A stretch of DNA of 64,000 nt. Source: Pseudomonas frederiksbergensis. GTDB lineage: Bacteria; Pseudomonadota; Gammaproteobacteria; Pseudomonadales; Pseudomonadaceae. The stretch spans positions 1-64,000 of the forward strand of contig NZ_MOBR01000027.1 in NCBI RefSeq assembly GCF_003732705.1. The letters run 5' to 3'. The translations under genes and the position numbers were made by a program. Below the pieces are notes generated by a model. It made no database searches and had not been told where the DNA came from. It was given only the letters and a program-made list of their open reading frames with translations. Numbering within the stretch: the first letter of the stretch is position 1; every line of letters begins with the position of its first letter. Below, piece after piece: positions 16,853 through 25,959 of the stretch.

Positions 16853-18430
16853 ATGCGCATTTCTACCGCCCAGTATTACGAGACAACCGCTGCCAACTAT
16901 CAGCGCAACTTCAACAAGGCTATTGCCACCAGCGCTGAAGCCAGCAGCCTGACGCGCGTCAACACCGCCGCCGATGATCCGCTCGGTGCCGGTCGTTTGC
17001 TGCAGTTGGGTCAGCAGAGCGCGATGCTGGATCAGTACAACAGCAACATCAGTTCGACCAAGAGCTCGCTGAGTCTGCAGGAAACCACCCTGGACTCCAT
17101 CGGCACCGCGTTGCAGCGCGCCAAGGAAATCGCCCTCAGTGCCAACAACGGCATTGCCACCGACGATGACCGTAAAGCCTATGCGGCGGAATTGGGCCAG
17201 ATCCAGCAACAAGTGCTGGGCCTGATGAACTCCAAGGATTCGTCCGGCAGTTACCTGTTCTCCGGTTCGAAAACCGACACCCCGCCGTACTCGCAAAATT
17301 CCGACGGCACCTACACCTACAACGGTGACCAGACCAGCATCAACCTGGGCATTGGCGACGGCTTGACCGTGGCCAGCAACACCACCGGCTGGGACGCGTT
17401 CCAGCAGACCATCAACACCAGTCGCACCAAGGCCACCATGACCGCTCCGGCGGTGGATGATGGTCGTGTGGTCCTGTCCAACGGCCAGGTGACCAACAGC
17501 GCAACCTACGATTCCAAATTCGCCGCCGGCCAGCCGTACACCGTCACCTTCCTGAGCAGCACTCAGTTGAAGATCACCGACGGGCTGGGCAACGATGTGA
17601 CGATCGAGGCCAGCCAGAACGGCGCGTTCAGCAACAGCAACGGCGCCAACCAGGTGGTCAACTTCCGCGGCGTCGACCTGAACCTGAACATCAACCTCAA
17701 GTCGGGCGACGTGCCGGACACGGTCATCGCCGGGCACACCTTCCAGTTGACGGCCAATCCAGATTCCATCGGCGCGGTACGCAGCGCTGGCAACCCGTCC
17801 ACCGCTGTTATCACCGGTTCCTCCGTGACCAACCCGGCGGCCTACAACGCGGCGTTCCCGTCGGGCGGTGCGGTGCTCAAGTTCACCAGCGCCACTGCGT
17901 TCGATTTGTACGCGGCGCCAGTGACCGCCGACAGCCGTCCGGTATCATCGGGCGCTGTTGTGGCCGGTCCTCCCGCCACGGCCACTGCGGCAGGCGTGAC
18001 GTTCTCCCTGGGCGGCGGCGCACCGGCTGCCGGCGACCAGTTCGCCATACAGCCCAATGATCACCAGACCCAGAACGTGCTCGACACCCTGGGCAAGATG
18101 ATCACGGCGATGAACTCGCCAGTCGACGGCAACACCGTGGCCAAGCAGCAATTTCAGGCCGCCATGGATTCGGGGATTGCGAACCTGGCCAGCGCCAGCG
18201 ATCAGTTGGGCTCGGCCGTCACGTCGATCGGTGCCCGCGGTCAGACGCTGGATGACCAAACCACGACCAATCAGAGCCTGAGCCTGGCGAACACCGCCAC
18301 CCAGGGCTCGATTCGCGACTCCGATCCTGCCGAAGTGATGACACGCCTGACCCTGCAACAGACCATGCTGCAAGCCGCGCAACTGGCATTCAGCAAGATC
18401 ACGTCGCTGGGCCTGTTCAACAAGATCTGA
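16853..18430 (+). CDS. flgL: Flagellar hook-associated protein 3 FlgL
   Basis: A 525-aa junction protein between FlgK and flagellin. The N-terminus MRISTAQYYETTAANYQRNFNKA and NTAADDPLGAGRLLQLGQQS are typical. The C-terminal flagellin-like helix is LTLQQTMLQAAQLAFSKITSLGLFNKI. It is enlarged by a variable beta-rich middle. Last gene of flgF-L, 13 bases after flgK. A short GC-rich inverted repeat without T-run (about 18437-18456) follows. Confidence 0.97.
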   Translation: MRISTAQYYETTAANYQRNFNKAIATSAEASSLTRVNTAADDPLGAGRLLQLGQQSAMLDQYNSNISSTKSSLSLQETTLDSIGTALQRAKEIALSANNGIATDDDRKAYAAELGQIQQQVLGLMNSKDSSGSYLFSGSKTDTPPYSQNSDGTYTYNGDQTSINLGIGDGLTVASNTTGWDAFQQTINTSRTKATMTAPAVDDGRVVLSNGQVTNSATYDSKFAAGQPYTVTFLSSTQLKITDGLGNDVTIEASQNGAFSNSNGANQVVNFRGVDLNLNINLKSGDVPDTVIAGHTFQLTANPDSIGAVRSAGNPSTAVITGSSVTNPAAYNAAFPSGGAVLKFTSATAFDLYAAPVTADSRPVSSGAVVAGPPATATAAGVTFSLGGGAPAAGDQFAIQPNDHQTQNVLDTLGKMITAMNSPVDGNTVAKQQFQAAMDSGIANLASASDQLGSAVTSIGARGQTLDDQTTTNQSLSLANTATQGSIRDSDPAEVMTRLTLQQTMLQAAQLAFSKITSLGLFNKI

Positions 18431-18544
18431 CGGTAGCCGGGCGCGCAAGCACCCGGTGACCTGACTGCCCCATCTCTACTGTCTTTTTCCGCGGTTCAAA
18501 GGGCTCGCTTTTCTGGGCGAGCTCGCGCCGCCTGCGAGTCCGCC

Positions 18545-21500
18545 GTGAATTCACTCCCTCTTGTCAGCCTTGTCATTCCTGCCTTCAATCCGCGCTTTTT
18601 CAGTCGGGCGTTGCACAGTGCCGTGACTCAGAGCTATGGCAATCTCGAAATCATTGTGTGCGACGACAGTCGTGGTACTGAAATCGAAGAGGCGGTGATC
18701 TCGGTGTCCGGGCAAACCGGGGTTGCCGTGCACTACGTGCGCAATCCGCGGACTCTGGGGATGGTCGGGAACCTGCAGGCTTGTCTGGCAGAAGCGCAGG
18801 GTGAGTTCATAAAGTTTCTGTGCGATGACGATCATCTGTTTGGCGCCTGCATCGAGCAGCAGGCGCATGAGTTGATGTCCCGTGAAGAGGTGAGCCTGGT
18901 ACTGGCCCAGCGTTTGTTCTGGGACGCTGACGACATGATCTTGCCTGGGCGCCTGGAAAACACTTCGCTGTCTCCGGTGAGCGGTTTGTTCAAGGGCGAT
19001 GACTTGCTGGGGATTTTCGAGAATTTCCCGGTCAACATCCTCGGTGGTTTCAGCAATGCGCTGTTCCGTCGGGCGGACGTGCTGGAATTGCTGCCCGCCC
19101 TGACCGAGGCGGGCTTTGTGGCGACCCTCGATTTTGCTTTGTACGTGTGCCTGTTGCGGCGCGGCAATATGGTGATGTCCAATAACGTGCTCAGTGTCGA
19201 GCGCCTTTACCCGGAGCGCTTGAGTGTCCAGCAGGCGATGAAGGACGCGGTGGAGGTCGAGCGCGAATGGTTGTTGCAGATGCTCAAGGCCCGCAGCGGT
19301 GAATCAGCCCCGGCACCGGGTTGGGTGCGCTATCTGCCGTTGACCCGGACCGAAGAATCGCCCCGGGTCTGGGAAGAACTGCCCCTGAGTCGAACCCTGG
19401 GCACCAAGCAAAGTGCCCAGGAATGGCTGGTCGGCATTGCCAGCACCAGTTTTAGCGAACTTTATGTGCAGTGGCTGGCGTGCCGCGTCCTCAACGAGGG
19501 CCAGCGCCTGCTCCTGGCCGACACCATTGCCGGCTGGTCCCACACACCGAAAATCGTACCGGTCATCATCGATGAACTCGGTAGCCGTTCTGCGCTGGAT
19601 CTGACGTTGCAATCGCTCGCCGCCCAAGACTACGCGCCCGAGTTGACCTTGGTGTTCTCCGCTTCGTGTACCGAAGCCGCGCTGGAGGAACGGGTGTTCC
19701 GTTTGCCGTTGCAAGTGGACTGGCTAGCGCAGGTCAATGAACTGTTGCCGCAGTTGCAGGGCGCAGACTGGTTCTACCTGTTGCGTGCCGGTGATCGCCT
19801 GGTGGCGCCGGCCTTGCTGACCATGGCCGAGCGGATTGTCCTCTCGCCCGCGCTGACGTGCCTGTACAGCGATGAAGGCAGCTTGCGTCAGGGGGAGTCG
19901 GCCGAGCCCGCGTTCAAGCCTGACTTCAACCTCGACCTGCTGCGCAGCTACCCCTACGTGGGCCGCGCTTTGGCCTTCGAGCGCGAACGTTTCCTGGCCC
20001 TGGGCGGTTTCGATTCGGCTCACGGCGAATTGGCGCCGCACGATGTGCTCTGGCGGCTGGTCGAGCAGGACGGCACCCAAGTGGTCGGGCACATCGCCGA
20101 AGTGCTGGTGGAATCGACTTTTGACCTGGCCAAGTGGCTGGCGCACCCGGACGTGGTGGACAACAGCCCGTTGCTGCTGGATGCACACTTGCAGCGACTG
20201 GGCGTGGCCTATGAAAACCGCAGCGCCAGCGGCGAATTGATCAACCGTGTCGACTATCAGCACGGGGTTCGGCCATTGGTGTCGATCATCATTGCCAGCA
20301 AAGACCAAGCCGTCGCTGTGCAGCGTTGTGTCGAGAGCCTGCTGGAGAAAACCGTCTACAGCGATTACGAATTGTTGTTGGTCGACAATGGCAGCGAAAG
20401 TGCCGATGCCCGCGCCTGGCTGGCCGGCATGGCAGGCTTGGGCAGCGAGCGGATTCGCGTGTTGCCGTATCCGCAACAGGGCAATGTCGCGGCGCTACAC
20501 AACTTCGCGGTGAAGCAGGCGGTTGGCGACTACGTCCTGATGCTCAACCCGTACACGGTGATCACCCAGGGCGACTGGCTGGATGAGTTGCTCAATCACG
20601 CTCAGCGCCCGGAAGTCGGCGTGGTCGGGGCCAAGTTGTTCAATCCGGATGGCCGGGTGTTGCATGCGGGCCTGATCCTCGGCTTGCAAGGGCCGGCCGG
20701 CGTACCGTTTTACGGCGAGTCCTTGCAGGCGCCGGGTTACATGTTTCGCTTGCAGGTCGCGCACAACCTGAGTGCAGTCGGCGGCGATTGCCTGATGGTG
20801 CGCAAGTCGGTATTTGAAGCGGTCGGTGGGCTAGACGAGCAACACCTCGCGCATTCCCTCAATGAAGTGGATTTGTGCCTGCGCATCGGCCAGAACGGTT
20901 ACCTGGTGGTGTGGACGCCCTATGCCCGACTGGCCCTGGGCGCACGTCCGGTGGTGCCCGCGCAGGACGGCGAGCAGGCGTTGCGCAGCCAGGAACAGGA
21001 AGTGTTCTACAAACGTTGGCTGCCGGTTATCGCCCGTGACCCGGCCTACAACATCAACCTGTCATTGCAGGGGCTGGGTGGTTCGAGCTTCAGCCTTGAG
21101 CCGGGTTTGCGCACCGGATGGAGCCCTTTTTCCCAGGCGCAATTGCCGAAGATCCTCGCGGTGCCGATCAACGCCTCCGCGATCGGGCATTACCGCGTGA
21201 CCCAGCCGATGATCGAGCTGGAAGCCGCGGGCCGGGCCGAAGGGCGCATTCACTACAACATGCCGTCGATGATTGAGATCGAGCGCCAGTCGCCTGACGT
21301 GATCATCCTGCAGGGGCGTTACTCCGAAGGCACGATCAACGAAATCGTACCGCTACAAACCTACTCCAATGCCCGGCGAATCTACGAGCTGGACGACTAC
21401 GTCATTCACGTTCCCCATCGCAACGCGCATATCCGCAATATGCCGAACAAGGATGAAATGGAGCGCCTGGTGCGCCGCGCCATTGGTATGTGCGACCGCG

Positions 21501-22135
21501 TGGTGGTCTCCACCGAAGCCTTGGGTAATGCGCTGTCGGACATGCATCAGGACATTCGCGTAGTGCCGAACATGCTGTCCCGGCACCTGTGGAATGACAT
21601 GCGCAGCCAGCGCCGCACCTCGAAAAAACCCCGGGTCGGCTGGGGCGGCGGCACCAGTCACCACGGTGATCTGGCCGTCATTGCCGAGGTGGTCCGCGAG
21701 TTGGCCAACGAAGTCGATTGGGTGTTCTTCGGCATGTGCCCGGATGATTTGCGCCCGTACATGCATGAGTTCCACGGCGTGATCGGGCTGGATGTCTATC
21801 CGGCGAAACTGGCCAGCCTGAACCTCGACCTCGCGTTGGCACCGCTTGAGTTCCACATTTTCAACGACTGCAAGAGCAACCTGCGCCTGCTGGAATACGG
21901 CGCGTGCGGCTACCCGGTGATCTGCACCGACACCGAGGCCTATCGCGGGTATCTACCGTGCACCCGGATCAAGACCAACAGCACCGACGAGTGGCTGCAA
22001 GCCATCCGCATGCACCTGGCCGACCCGGACGCCAGCTACCGCATGGGCGATGAATTGCGTGAAATCGTCCTGCGCGACTACGTGTTGCGTGGCGATAACC
22101 TGCGCTACTGGGAGAACGGTTGGTTGGCGGACTGA
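18545..22135 (+). CDS. Giant multidomain glycosyltransferase, probably for flagellin
   Basis: A 1196-aa cytoplasmic protein with four regions. (1) About 1-250: GT2 domain (LVSLVIPAFNPRFF, acidic FLCDDDH). (2) About 335-560: a degenerate GT2-like segment (VPVIIDELGSRSALDLTLQSL, WFYLLRAGDRLV). (3) About 575-860: a further GT2-like domain (LVSIIIASKDQAVAVQRCVESLL, LLVDNGSES). (4) About 865-1196: a GT4/GT1-like domain (ILAVPINASAIGHYRVTQPM, VGWGGGTSHHGDL, LLEYGACGYPVICTD). The place after flgL and the family fit flagellin glycan assembly, as known for P. aeruginosa FgtA and P. syringae Fgt proteins. The GTG start has only a weak ribosome site. Regions 2-3 are paralogous to the C-terminal half of the transferase at 31527. 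Confidence 0.85.
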   Translation: MNSLPLVSLVIPAFNPRFFSRALHSAVTQSYGNLEIIVCDDSRGTEIEEAVISVSGQTGVAVHYVRNPRTLGMVGNLQACLAEAQGEFIKFLCDDDHLFGACIEQQAHELMSREEVSLVLAQRLFWDADDMILPGRLENTSLSPVSGLFKGDDLLGIFENFPVNILGGFSNALFRRADVLELLPALTEAGFVATLDFALYVCLLRRGNMVMSNNVLSVERLYPERLSVQQAMKDAVEVEREWLLQMLKARSGESAPAPGWVRYLPLTRTEESPRVWEELPLSRTLGTKQSAQEWLVGIASTSFSELYVQWLACRVLNEGQRLLLADTIAGWSHTPKIVPVIIDELGSRSALDLTLQSLAAQDYAPELTLVFSASCTEAALEERVFRLPLQVDWLAQVNELLPQLQGADWFYLLRAGDRLVAPALLTMAERIVLSPALTCLYSDEGSLRQGESAEPAFKPDFNLDLLRSYPYVGRALAFERERFLALGGFDSAHGELAPHDVLWRLVEQDGTQVVGHIAEVLVESTFDLAKWLAHPDVVDNSPLLLDAHLQRLGVAYENRSASGELINRVDYQHGVRPLVSIIIASKDQAVAVQRCVESLLEKTVYSDYELLLVDNGSESADARAWLAGMAGLGSERIRVLPYPQQGNVAALHNFAVKQAVGDYVLMLNPYTVITQGDWLDELLNHAQRPEVGVVGAKLFNPDGRVLHAGLILGLQGPAGVPFYGESLQAPGYMFRLQVAHNLSAVGGDCLMVRKSVFEAVGGLDEQHLAHSLNEVDLCLRIGQNGYLVVWTPYARLALGARPVVPAQDGEQALRSQEQEVFYKRWLPVIARDPAYNINLSLQGLGGSSFSLEPGLRTGWSPFSQAQLPKILAVPINASAIGHYRVTQPMIELEAAGRAEGRIHYNMPSMIEIERQSPDVIILQGRYSEGTINEIVPLQTYSNARRIYELDDYVIHVPHRNAHIRNMPNKDEMERLVRRAIGMCDRVVVSTEALGNALSDMHQDIRVVPNMLSRHLWNDMRSQRRTSKKPRVGWGGGTSHHGDLAVIAEVVRELANEVDWVFFGMCPDDLRPYMHEFHGVIGLDVYPAKLASLNLDLALAPLEFHIFNDCKSNLRLLEYGACGYPVICTDTEAYRGYLPCTRIKTNSTDEWLQAIRMHLADPDASYRMGDELREIVLRDYVLRGDNLRYWENGWLAD

Positions 22136-22159
22136 TTGTCATGCCCCTCCAAAAAAACA

Positions 22160-22184
22160 GGCGACGTTGAGTCGCCTTTTTTTT
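22160..22184 (+). terminator. Rho-independent terminator after the 1196-aa glycosyltransferase
   Basis: GGCGAC-GTTGA-GTCGCC followed by eight T. It isolates the RTX gene downstream from flgF-L and glycosyltransferase transcription. Confidence 0.9.
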
Positions 22185-22193
22185 GCCCGACAT

Positions 22194-22221
22194 TCAAGCA
22201 TCCGGTTCCAGTGGCCGATAG
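22194..22221 (+). promoter_or_regulatory. Sigma-28 (FliA)-like promoter before the RTX gene
   Basis: TCAAG (22194-22198) and GCCGATAG (22214-22221). The -10 matches the consensus GCCGATAA at 7 of 8 bases and the -35 equals that of fliC, but the spacer is one base longer (16 rather than 15 after TCAA). Confidence 0.5.
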
Positions 22222-22266
22222 TTGCCCAAGGATTTGGTTTTTTCACACCACGGCAAGGAAGAAGAC

Positions 22267-24870
22267 ATGGCAGTTATTAACGGAACAAACGGCACGGATA
22301 CGCTGATCGGTACGAATGAGGATGACGTGATCAATGGACGGCGCGGCGATGACGTCCTGATTGGCGGCGCTGGTGCGGACACGCTCGACGGTGGCGCCGG
22401 ATTTGATACGGCGGATTATTCCTGGTCCTCCGCCGGGATCAGCATCGACCTGCGCAGCGGCGTCAGCCAGCCCGGGACCGGCGGCGATGCCGAAGGCGAC
22501 ACGCTGAGGAATATCGAGAAGGTCATTGGCAGTGAATTCGATGACACCTTCACCACGACGCTAGCCGGCCGAACCCTCGAAGGCGGGCGCGGCAACGACA
22601 CCTACATCGTCAATGCCGGCGGCACGAACATCATTGAAGAGAGCGGTTGGGCGGGTGGTTACGACGATCAGGTCCTGACCAACCAGAGCCACTACACACT
22701 GGATGCCAACATCGAACGCCTGACCTACACCGGCACCGGCAAATTCACCGGTTACGGCAATGCCAGCGATAACGTGATCACCGGCGGTGCCGGCAACGAT
22801 GTGCTGCTGGGTGGCGGCGGGGCTGACCACTTGATCGGCGGCGCAGGGTGGGACACCGCGAGCTACACCGACAGCACCGAGGGCCTGACTTTCGATCTGA
22901 AGTACGGCTCCAACACCTCCGGCATTGCCGTCGGCGACACCTTCACCGAAATCGAAGCGATCCGTGGCTCGAACCACGACGACGTGTTTATGAACGTTGG
23001 AAATTTCAAGGCCCTGGACGGTGCCGGTGGTTTTGACACGGTGGACTACTCGATGTCGGAAGCGGGGGTCACCCTCGACATCCGCAATGGCACGAGCAAG
23101 CCCGGGATTGGCGGTGATGCCGAAGGCGTTACGCTGAAAAACATCGAGCACATCGTAGGCACCATCTGGGGCGACACCTACGTGGTCAACACGCCTGGCG
23201 TCACGATTTCCGAGCAGGGCTTCGGGTCAGGCATCGATGAGATCCGTACCGGACTGACCTCTTACACCTTGGACGCCAATATTGAGTCGCTGACCTACAC
23301 CGGGAAGGGCTCGTTCACCGGTTACGGCAATGCCGGCGACAACACCATCATCGGCGGCACCGGTAACGATGTGCTGGTGGGCGGGGAGGGCGCGGACCAC
23401 TTGATCGGCGGCGCCGGCCTGGACACTGCGAGCTACGCCGACAGCACCGAGGGTGTAACGGTTGATCTGATCTCCGGGCAACTGAACACTGGCGTGGCGG
23501 TGGGTGATACCTACGCCGGTATCGAGCTGATCCTGGGTTCGAACTTCGATGACTTTTTCCGAGCCAATGACTTGCCGATCGGCTTCGATGGCGGGGCCGG
23601 TTTCGATACCGTGGATTACTCCTGGTCCAATGGCGCGGTGAACATCGATATTCGCGAAGGTGTCGGCATGCCCGGGGTTGGCAACGGAACTGAAGGCGAC
23701 ACCCTGGCCAATGTGGAAAAAGTCATTGGTTCGTTCGACGCCGACACTTTCACCAGCTCCATCGGCGGCGTGACGTTCGAAGGTGGCCGGGGCAACGACA
23801 TCTACAACATCAACGCCGAGGGCGTGAAAATCATCGAAGAGGATTTCCTCGGTGGTTACGATGAAGTACGCACGAGCCTCGCAGTGACGCACTTGGACTC
23901 GTTCATCGAAAAGATGACCTACACCGGCACCGGCGACTTCACCGGTTTTGGCAATGACCTGGAGAACACCCTCACGGGCGGCGCGGGTAACGACCTGCTG
24001 TTTGGCGGCGGAGGCCCGGACCTTTTCATTGGTGGCGAAGGCGTGGATACCGTCAGCTATGCCGACAGCGAGGCGGGGGTCAGCATTGATCTGCAGGCGC
24101 GGCAGAATTCCGGTATCGCCGAAGGTGACCATTATTGGGATATTGAGATCCTGCGTGGCAGTCACTTCAACGACACGCTGACAGGTAACAGCCTGGCAAG
24201 TAATTACTTTGAAGGCGGTCTGGGCGATGACGTCATCCAGGGTGGCTGGGCCGCCGATCACCTTTATGGTGGTTTGGGGCCGGTAAACGGGTCTTCGAAC
24301 GAGATCGATACGGGCAATGTTGCCCAGGCCGACATGCTGTATGGCGGCGCAGGCGACGACATCATTGTCACCGCTGTAAACGATCGGGGCAGCGTTGCCT
24401 ATGGCGACGGTGGTAATGACCACATCACCGTGGCCCACGGCACTGCCGACGGTGGTGGAGACGATGATGTGTTGACCGGCACCGCTGACAGCTACGTGTT
24501 GCTGGGCGATATTGGCTTCGATCAGTTGATCATGAACGCCAGCGGCTTTGCCAATGGCGGGGATAATGACGACACCTACATCGTCAACACCAGCGACCTG
24601 GTGACGATCCGTGATGACGGCCATGACATGTTCGGCAATGACACGCTGATCCTGAACAACGTCGCCACCGCTGCCGACCTGAGCGTCATGCGGGTTGGCG
24701 ATGATCTCTACCTCAGCAACGTCAACCCTGCGTCGGGAGCGATTCCGGATAACGGCGTGAAGCTCCAGGATTGGTTCGCCGGTTTCGCCACCATCGAACA
24801 CATCCAGACCGCTGACGGTCAGGCTTTCAACCTGCCGACCGGCGCGGATGGGTTTGCCATGTTCGGCTAA
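22267..24870 (+). CDS. RTX-type calcium-binding repeat protein
   Basis: An 867-aa protein built from glycine/aspartate repeats (GGAGADTLDGGAGFDT, GGAGNDVLLGGGGADHL), which form calcium-binding beta-rolls. A larger unit of about 190-208 residues recurs: LDANIERLTYTGTG, LDANIESLTYTGKG and LDSFIEKMTYTGTG start at about 22699, 23269 and 23893. There is no Sec signal and no catalytic domain, so type I secretion with a C-terminal signal is likely; no transporter genes are nearby. The ATG at 22267 is chosen for AAGGAAG upstream. A terminator precedes it and a sigma-28-like promoter follows that terminator. It could be a surface-layer, matrix or adhesion protein; role unknown. Confidence 0.85.
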   Translation: MAVINGTNGTDTLIGTNEDDVINGRRGDDVLIGGAGADTLDGGAGFDTADYSWSSAGISIDLRSGVSQPGTGGDAEGDTLRNIEKVIGSEFDDTFTTTLAGRTLEGGRGNDTYIVNAGGTNIIEESGWAGGYDDQVLTNQSHYTLDANIERLTYTGTGKFTGYGNASDNVITGGAGNDVLLGGGGADHLIGGAGWDTASYTDSTEGLTFDLKYGSNTSGIAVGDTFTEIEAIRGSNHDDVFMNVGNFKALDGAGGFDTVDYSMSEAGVTLDIRNGTSKPGIGGDAEGVTLKNIEHIVGTIWGDTYVVNTPGVTISEQGFGSGIDEIRTGLTSYTLDANIESLTYTGKGSFTGYGNAGDNTIIGGTGNDVLVGGEGADHLIGGAGLDTASYADSTEGVTVDLISGQLNTGVAVGDTYAGIELILGSNFDDFFRANDLPIGFDGGAGFDTVDYSWSNGAVNIDIREGVGMPGVGNGTEGDTLANVEKVIGSFDADTFTSSIGGVTFEGGRGNDIYNINAEGVKIIEEDFLGGYDEVRTSLAVTHLDSFIEKMTYTGTGDFTGFGNDLENTLTGGAGNDLLFGGGGPDLFIGGEGVDTVSYADSEAGVSIDLQARQNSGIAEGDHYWDIEILRGSHFNDTLTGNSLASNYFEGGLGDDVIQGGWAADHLYGGLGPVNGSSNEIDTGNVAQADMLYGGAGDDIIVTAVNDRGSVAYGDGGNDHITVAHGTADGGGDDDVLTGTADSYVLLGDIGFDQLIMNASGFANGGDNDDTYIVNTSDLVTIRDDGHDMFGNDTLILNNVATAADLSVMRVGDDLYLSNVNPASGAIPDNGVKLQDWFAGFATIEHIQTADGQAFNLPTGADGFAMFG

Positions 24871-24901
24871 TCCCATGATCTTCGATTAAGTACCATCCCC
24901 T

Positions 24902-24989
24902 GTGGGAGTGAGCCTGCTCGCGAAAGCGGTAGGTCAGTCGATATCAATGTCGAATGACCGATTGCCTTCGCGAGCAGGCTCGCTCCCAC
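24902..24989. repeat. REPIN-like inverted repeat
   Basis: Arms GTGGGAGTGAGCCTGCTCGC and GCGAGCAGGCTCGCTCCCAC about 87 bases apart end to end; one arm mismatch (AGTG for AGCG). Confidence 0.85.
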
Positions 24990-25026
24990 AGGTTCTCTCC
25001 CTTCGGCGCCTTCCGGGCTCACAGAG

Positions 25027-25043
25027 CTGGCGCGTTTCCTGCA
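25027..25043 (+). promoter_or_regulatory. Sigma-54-like promoter of the CDP-sugar operon
   Basis: CTGGCGCG-N4-CTGCA with GG at 25029-25030 and GC at 25041-25042, exact N10 spacing. Against TTGGCACG-N4-TTGCA it differs at three positions. It lies about 140 bases before rfbF. Confidence 0.55.
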
Positions 25044-25185
25044 AGTCCCCCTTCATATCGCCATAAAACGAGCACTCGCGCCTCGGCGGGCAGTGCACAC
25101 AGCGGCGTTGAGCGTTTTATCCAGAAGGCCGGCAAAAGCTCGATACAGCTTGGCCGGGCCCTGTGACGAACAAGAGGGGAAGAGG

Positions 25186-25959
25186 ATGAAGGCAGTTATT
25201 TTGGCGGGTGGCCTGGGCACGCGAATCAGCGAAGAGTCGCACCTCAAGCCCAAGCCGATGATCGAGATCGGCGGCAAGCCAATTCTCTGGCACATCATGA
25301 AGCAGTACTCCGCGCACGGAATCCACGATTTCGTGATTTGCCTTGGCTACAAGGGCTACGCGATCAAGGACTTCTTCGCCAACTACTTCCTGCACACCTC
25401 CGACGTCACTTTCGACATGTGCAACAACCGCATGGACGTTCACCAGAACTACAGCGAACCGTGGCGCGTGACCCTGATCGACACCGGGGAAGACACCATG
25501 ACCGGCGGCCGTTTGCGCCGCGCCGCGCGTTATCTGGAAGGCGAACAGGCTTTTTGCTTCACCTACGGCGATGGCGTTTCGGACCTCAACATCGGTGCGC
25601 TGGTGGACTTTCACTTGGCCCACGGCAAACTCGCCACCGTCACCGCCGTGCAACCGCCGGGCCGTTATGGCGCCCTGGAGCGCGACGGGGACAGCGTCAA
25701 AGGTTTCATTGAGAAGCCGCGCGGTGACGGCGGCTGGATTAATGGCGGCTTCTTTGTCCTGTCGCCGAAAGTCTTGCCCTACATCGCCGATGATCAGACT
25801 TCCTGGGAAGCCGAGCCCCTCGCAGCATTGGCCAGCGAAGAGCAATTGCAGGCCTTCCAGCACGACGGCTTCTGGCACCCGATGGACACTCTGCGCGACA
25901 AAAATCACCTCGAAGCGTTGTGGCTGAGCGGGGAGGCCCCATGGAAACAATGGGACTGA
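25186..25959 (+). CDS. rfbF: Glucose-1-phosphate cytidylyltransferase
   Basis: A 257-aa nucleotidyltransferase that makes CDP-glucose from glucose-1-phosphate and CTP. The N-terminal signature MKAVILAGGLGTRISEESHLKPKPMIEIGGKPILWHIM is diagnostic, with MCNNRMDVH and FTYGDGVSDLNI further on. The length is exactly the family's 257 aa. The ATG at 25186 follows GGGGAAGAGG. First gene of a tightly packed run to 31472; rfbG starts before its stop codon. Confidence 0.96.
   Translation: MKAVILAGGLGTRISEESHLKPKPMIEIGGKPILWHIMKQYSAHGIHDFVICLGYKGYAIKDFFANYFLHTSDVTFDMCNNRMDVHQNYSEPWRVTLIDTGEDTMTGGRLRRAARYLEGEQAFCFTYGDGVSDLNIGALVDFHLAHGKLATVTAVQPPGRYGALERDGDSVKGFIEKPRGDGGWINGGFFVLSPKVLPYIADDQTSWEAEPLAALASEEQLQAFQHDGFWHPMDTLRDKNHLEALWLSGEAPWKQWD

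Larger units (their letters stand above)
24871..25185. other. RTX-rfbF intergenic region (315 bases)
   Basis: It holds a REPIN (24902-24989) and a sigma-54-like promoter (25027-25043). An in-frame upstream extension of rfbF through this region is not credible. Confidence 0.6.

Noticed and set aside
14740..16860. 706-codon open frame on the minus strand over flgK
   Set aside because: It is the antisense shadow of flgK: high GC opens all frames, and the translation is Arg/His/Gly-rich without domains.
18498..18527. Possible sigma-28 promoter before the 1196-aa glycosyltransferase
   Set aside because: TCAAAG is followed by GGCGAGCT, only half matching the -10, with a 16-base spacer; the region also forms a CTCGC/GCGAG hairpin.
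22267..24870. RTX protein as haemolysin or mannuronan C5-epimerase
   Set aside because: There is no pore-forming, protease, lipase or epimerase domain; the whole protein is RTX-type repeats.
23227..24876. 549-codon open frame on the minus strand over the RTX gene
   Set aside because: Reflects the repeat structure of the RTX gene; no ribosome site and no recognised domain.
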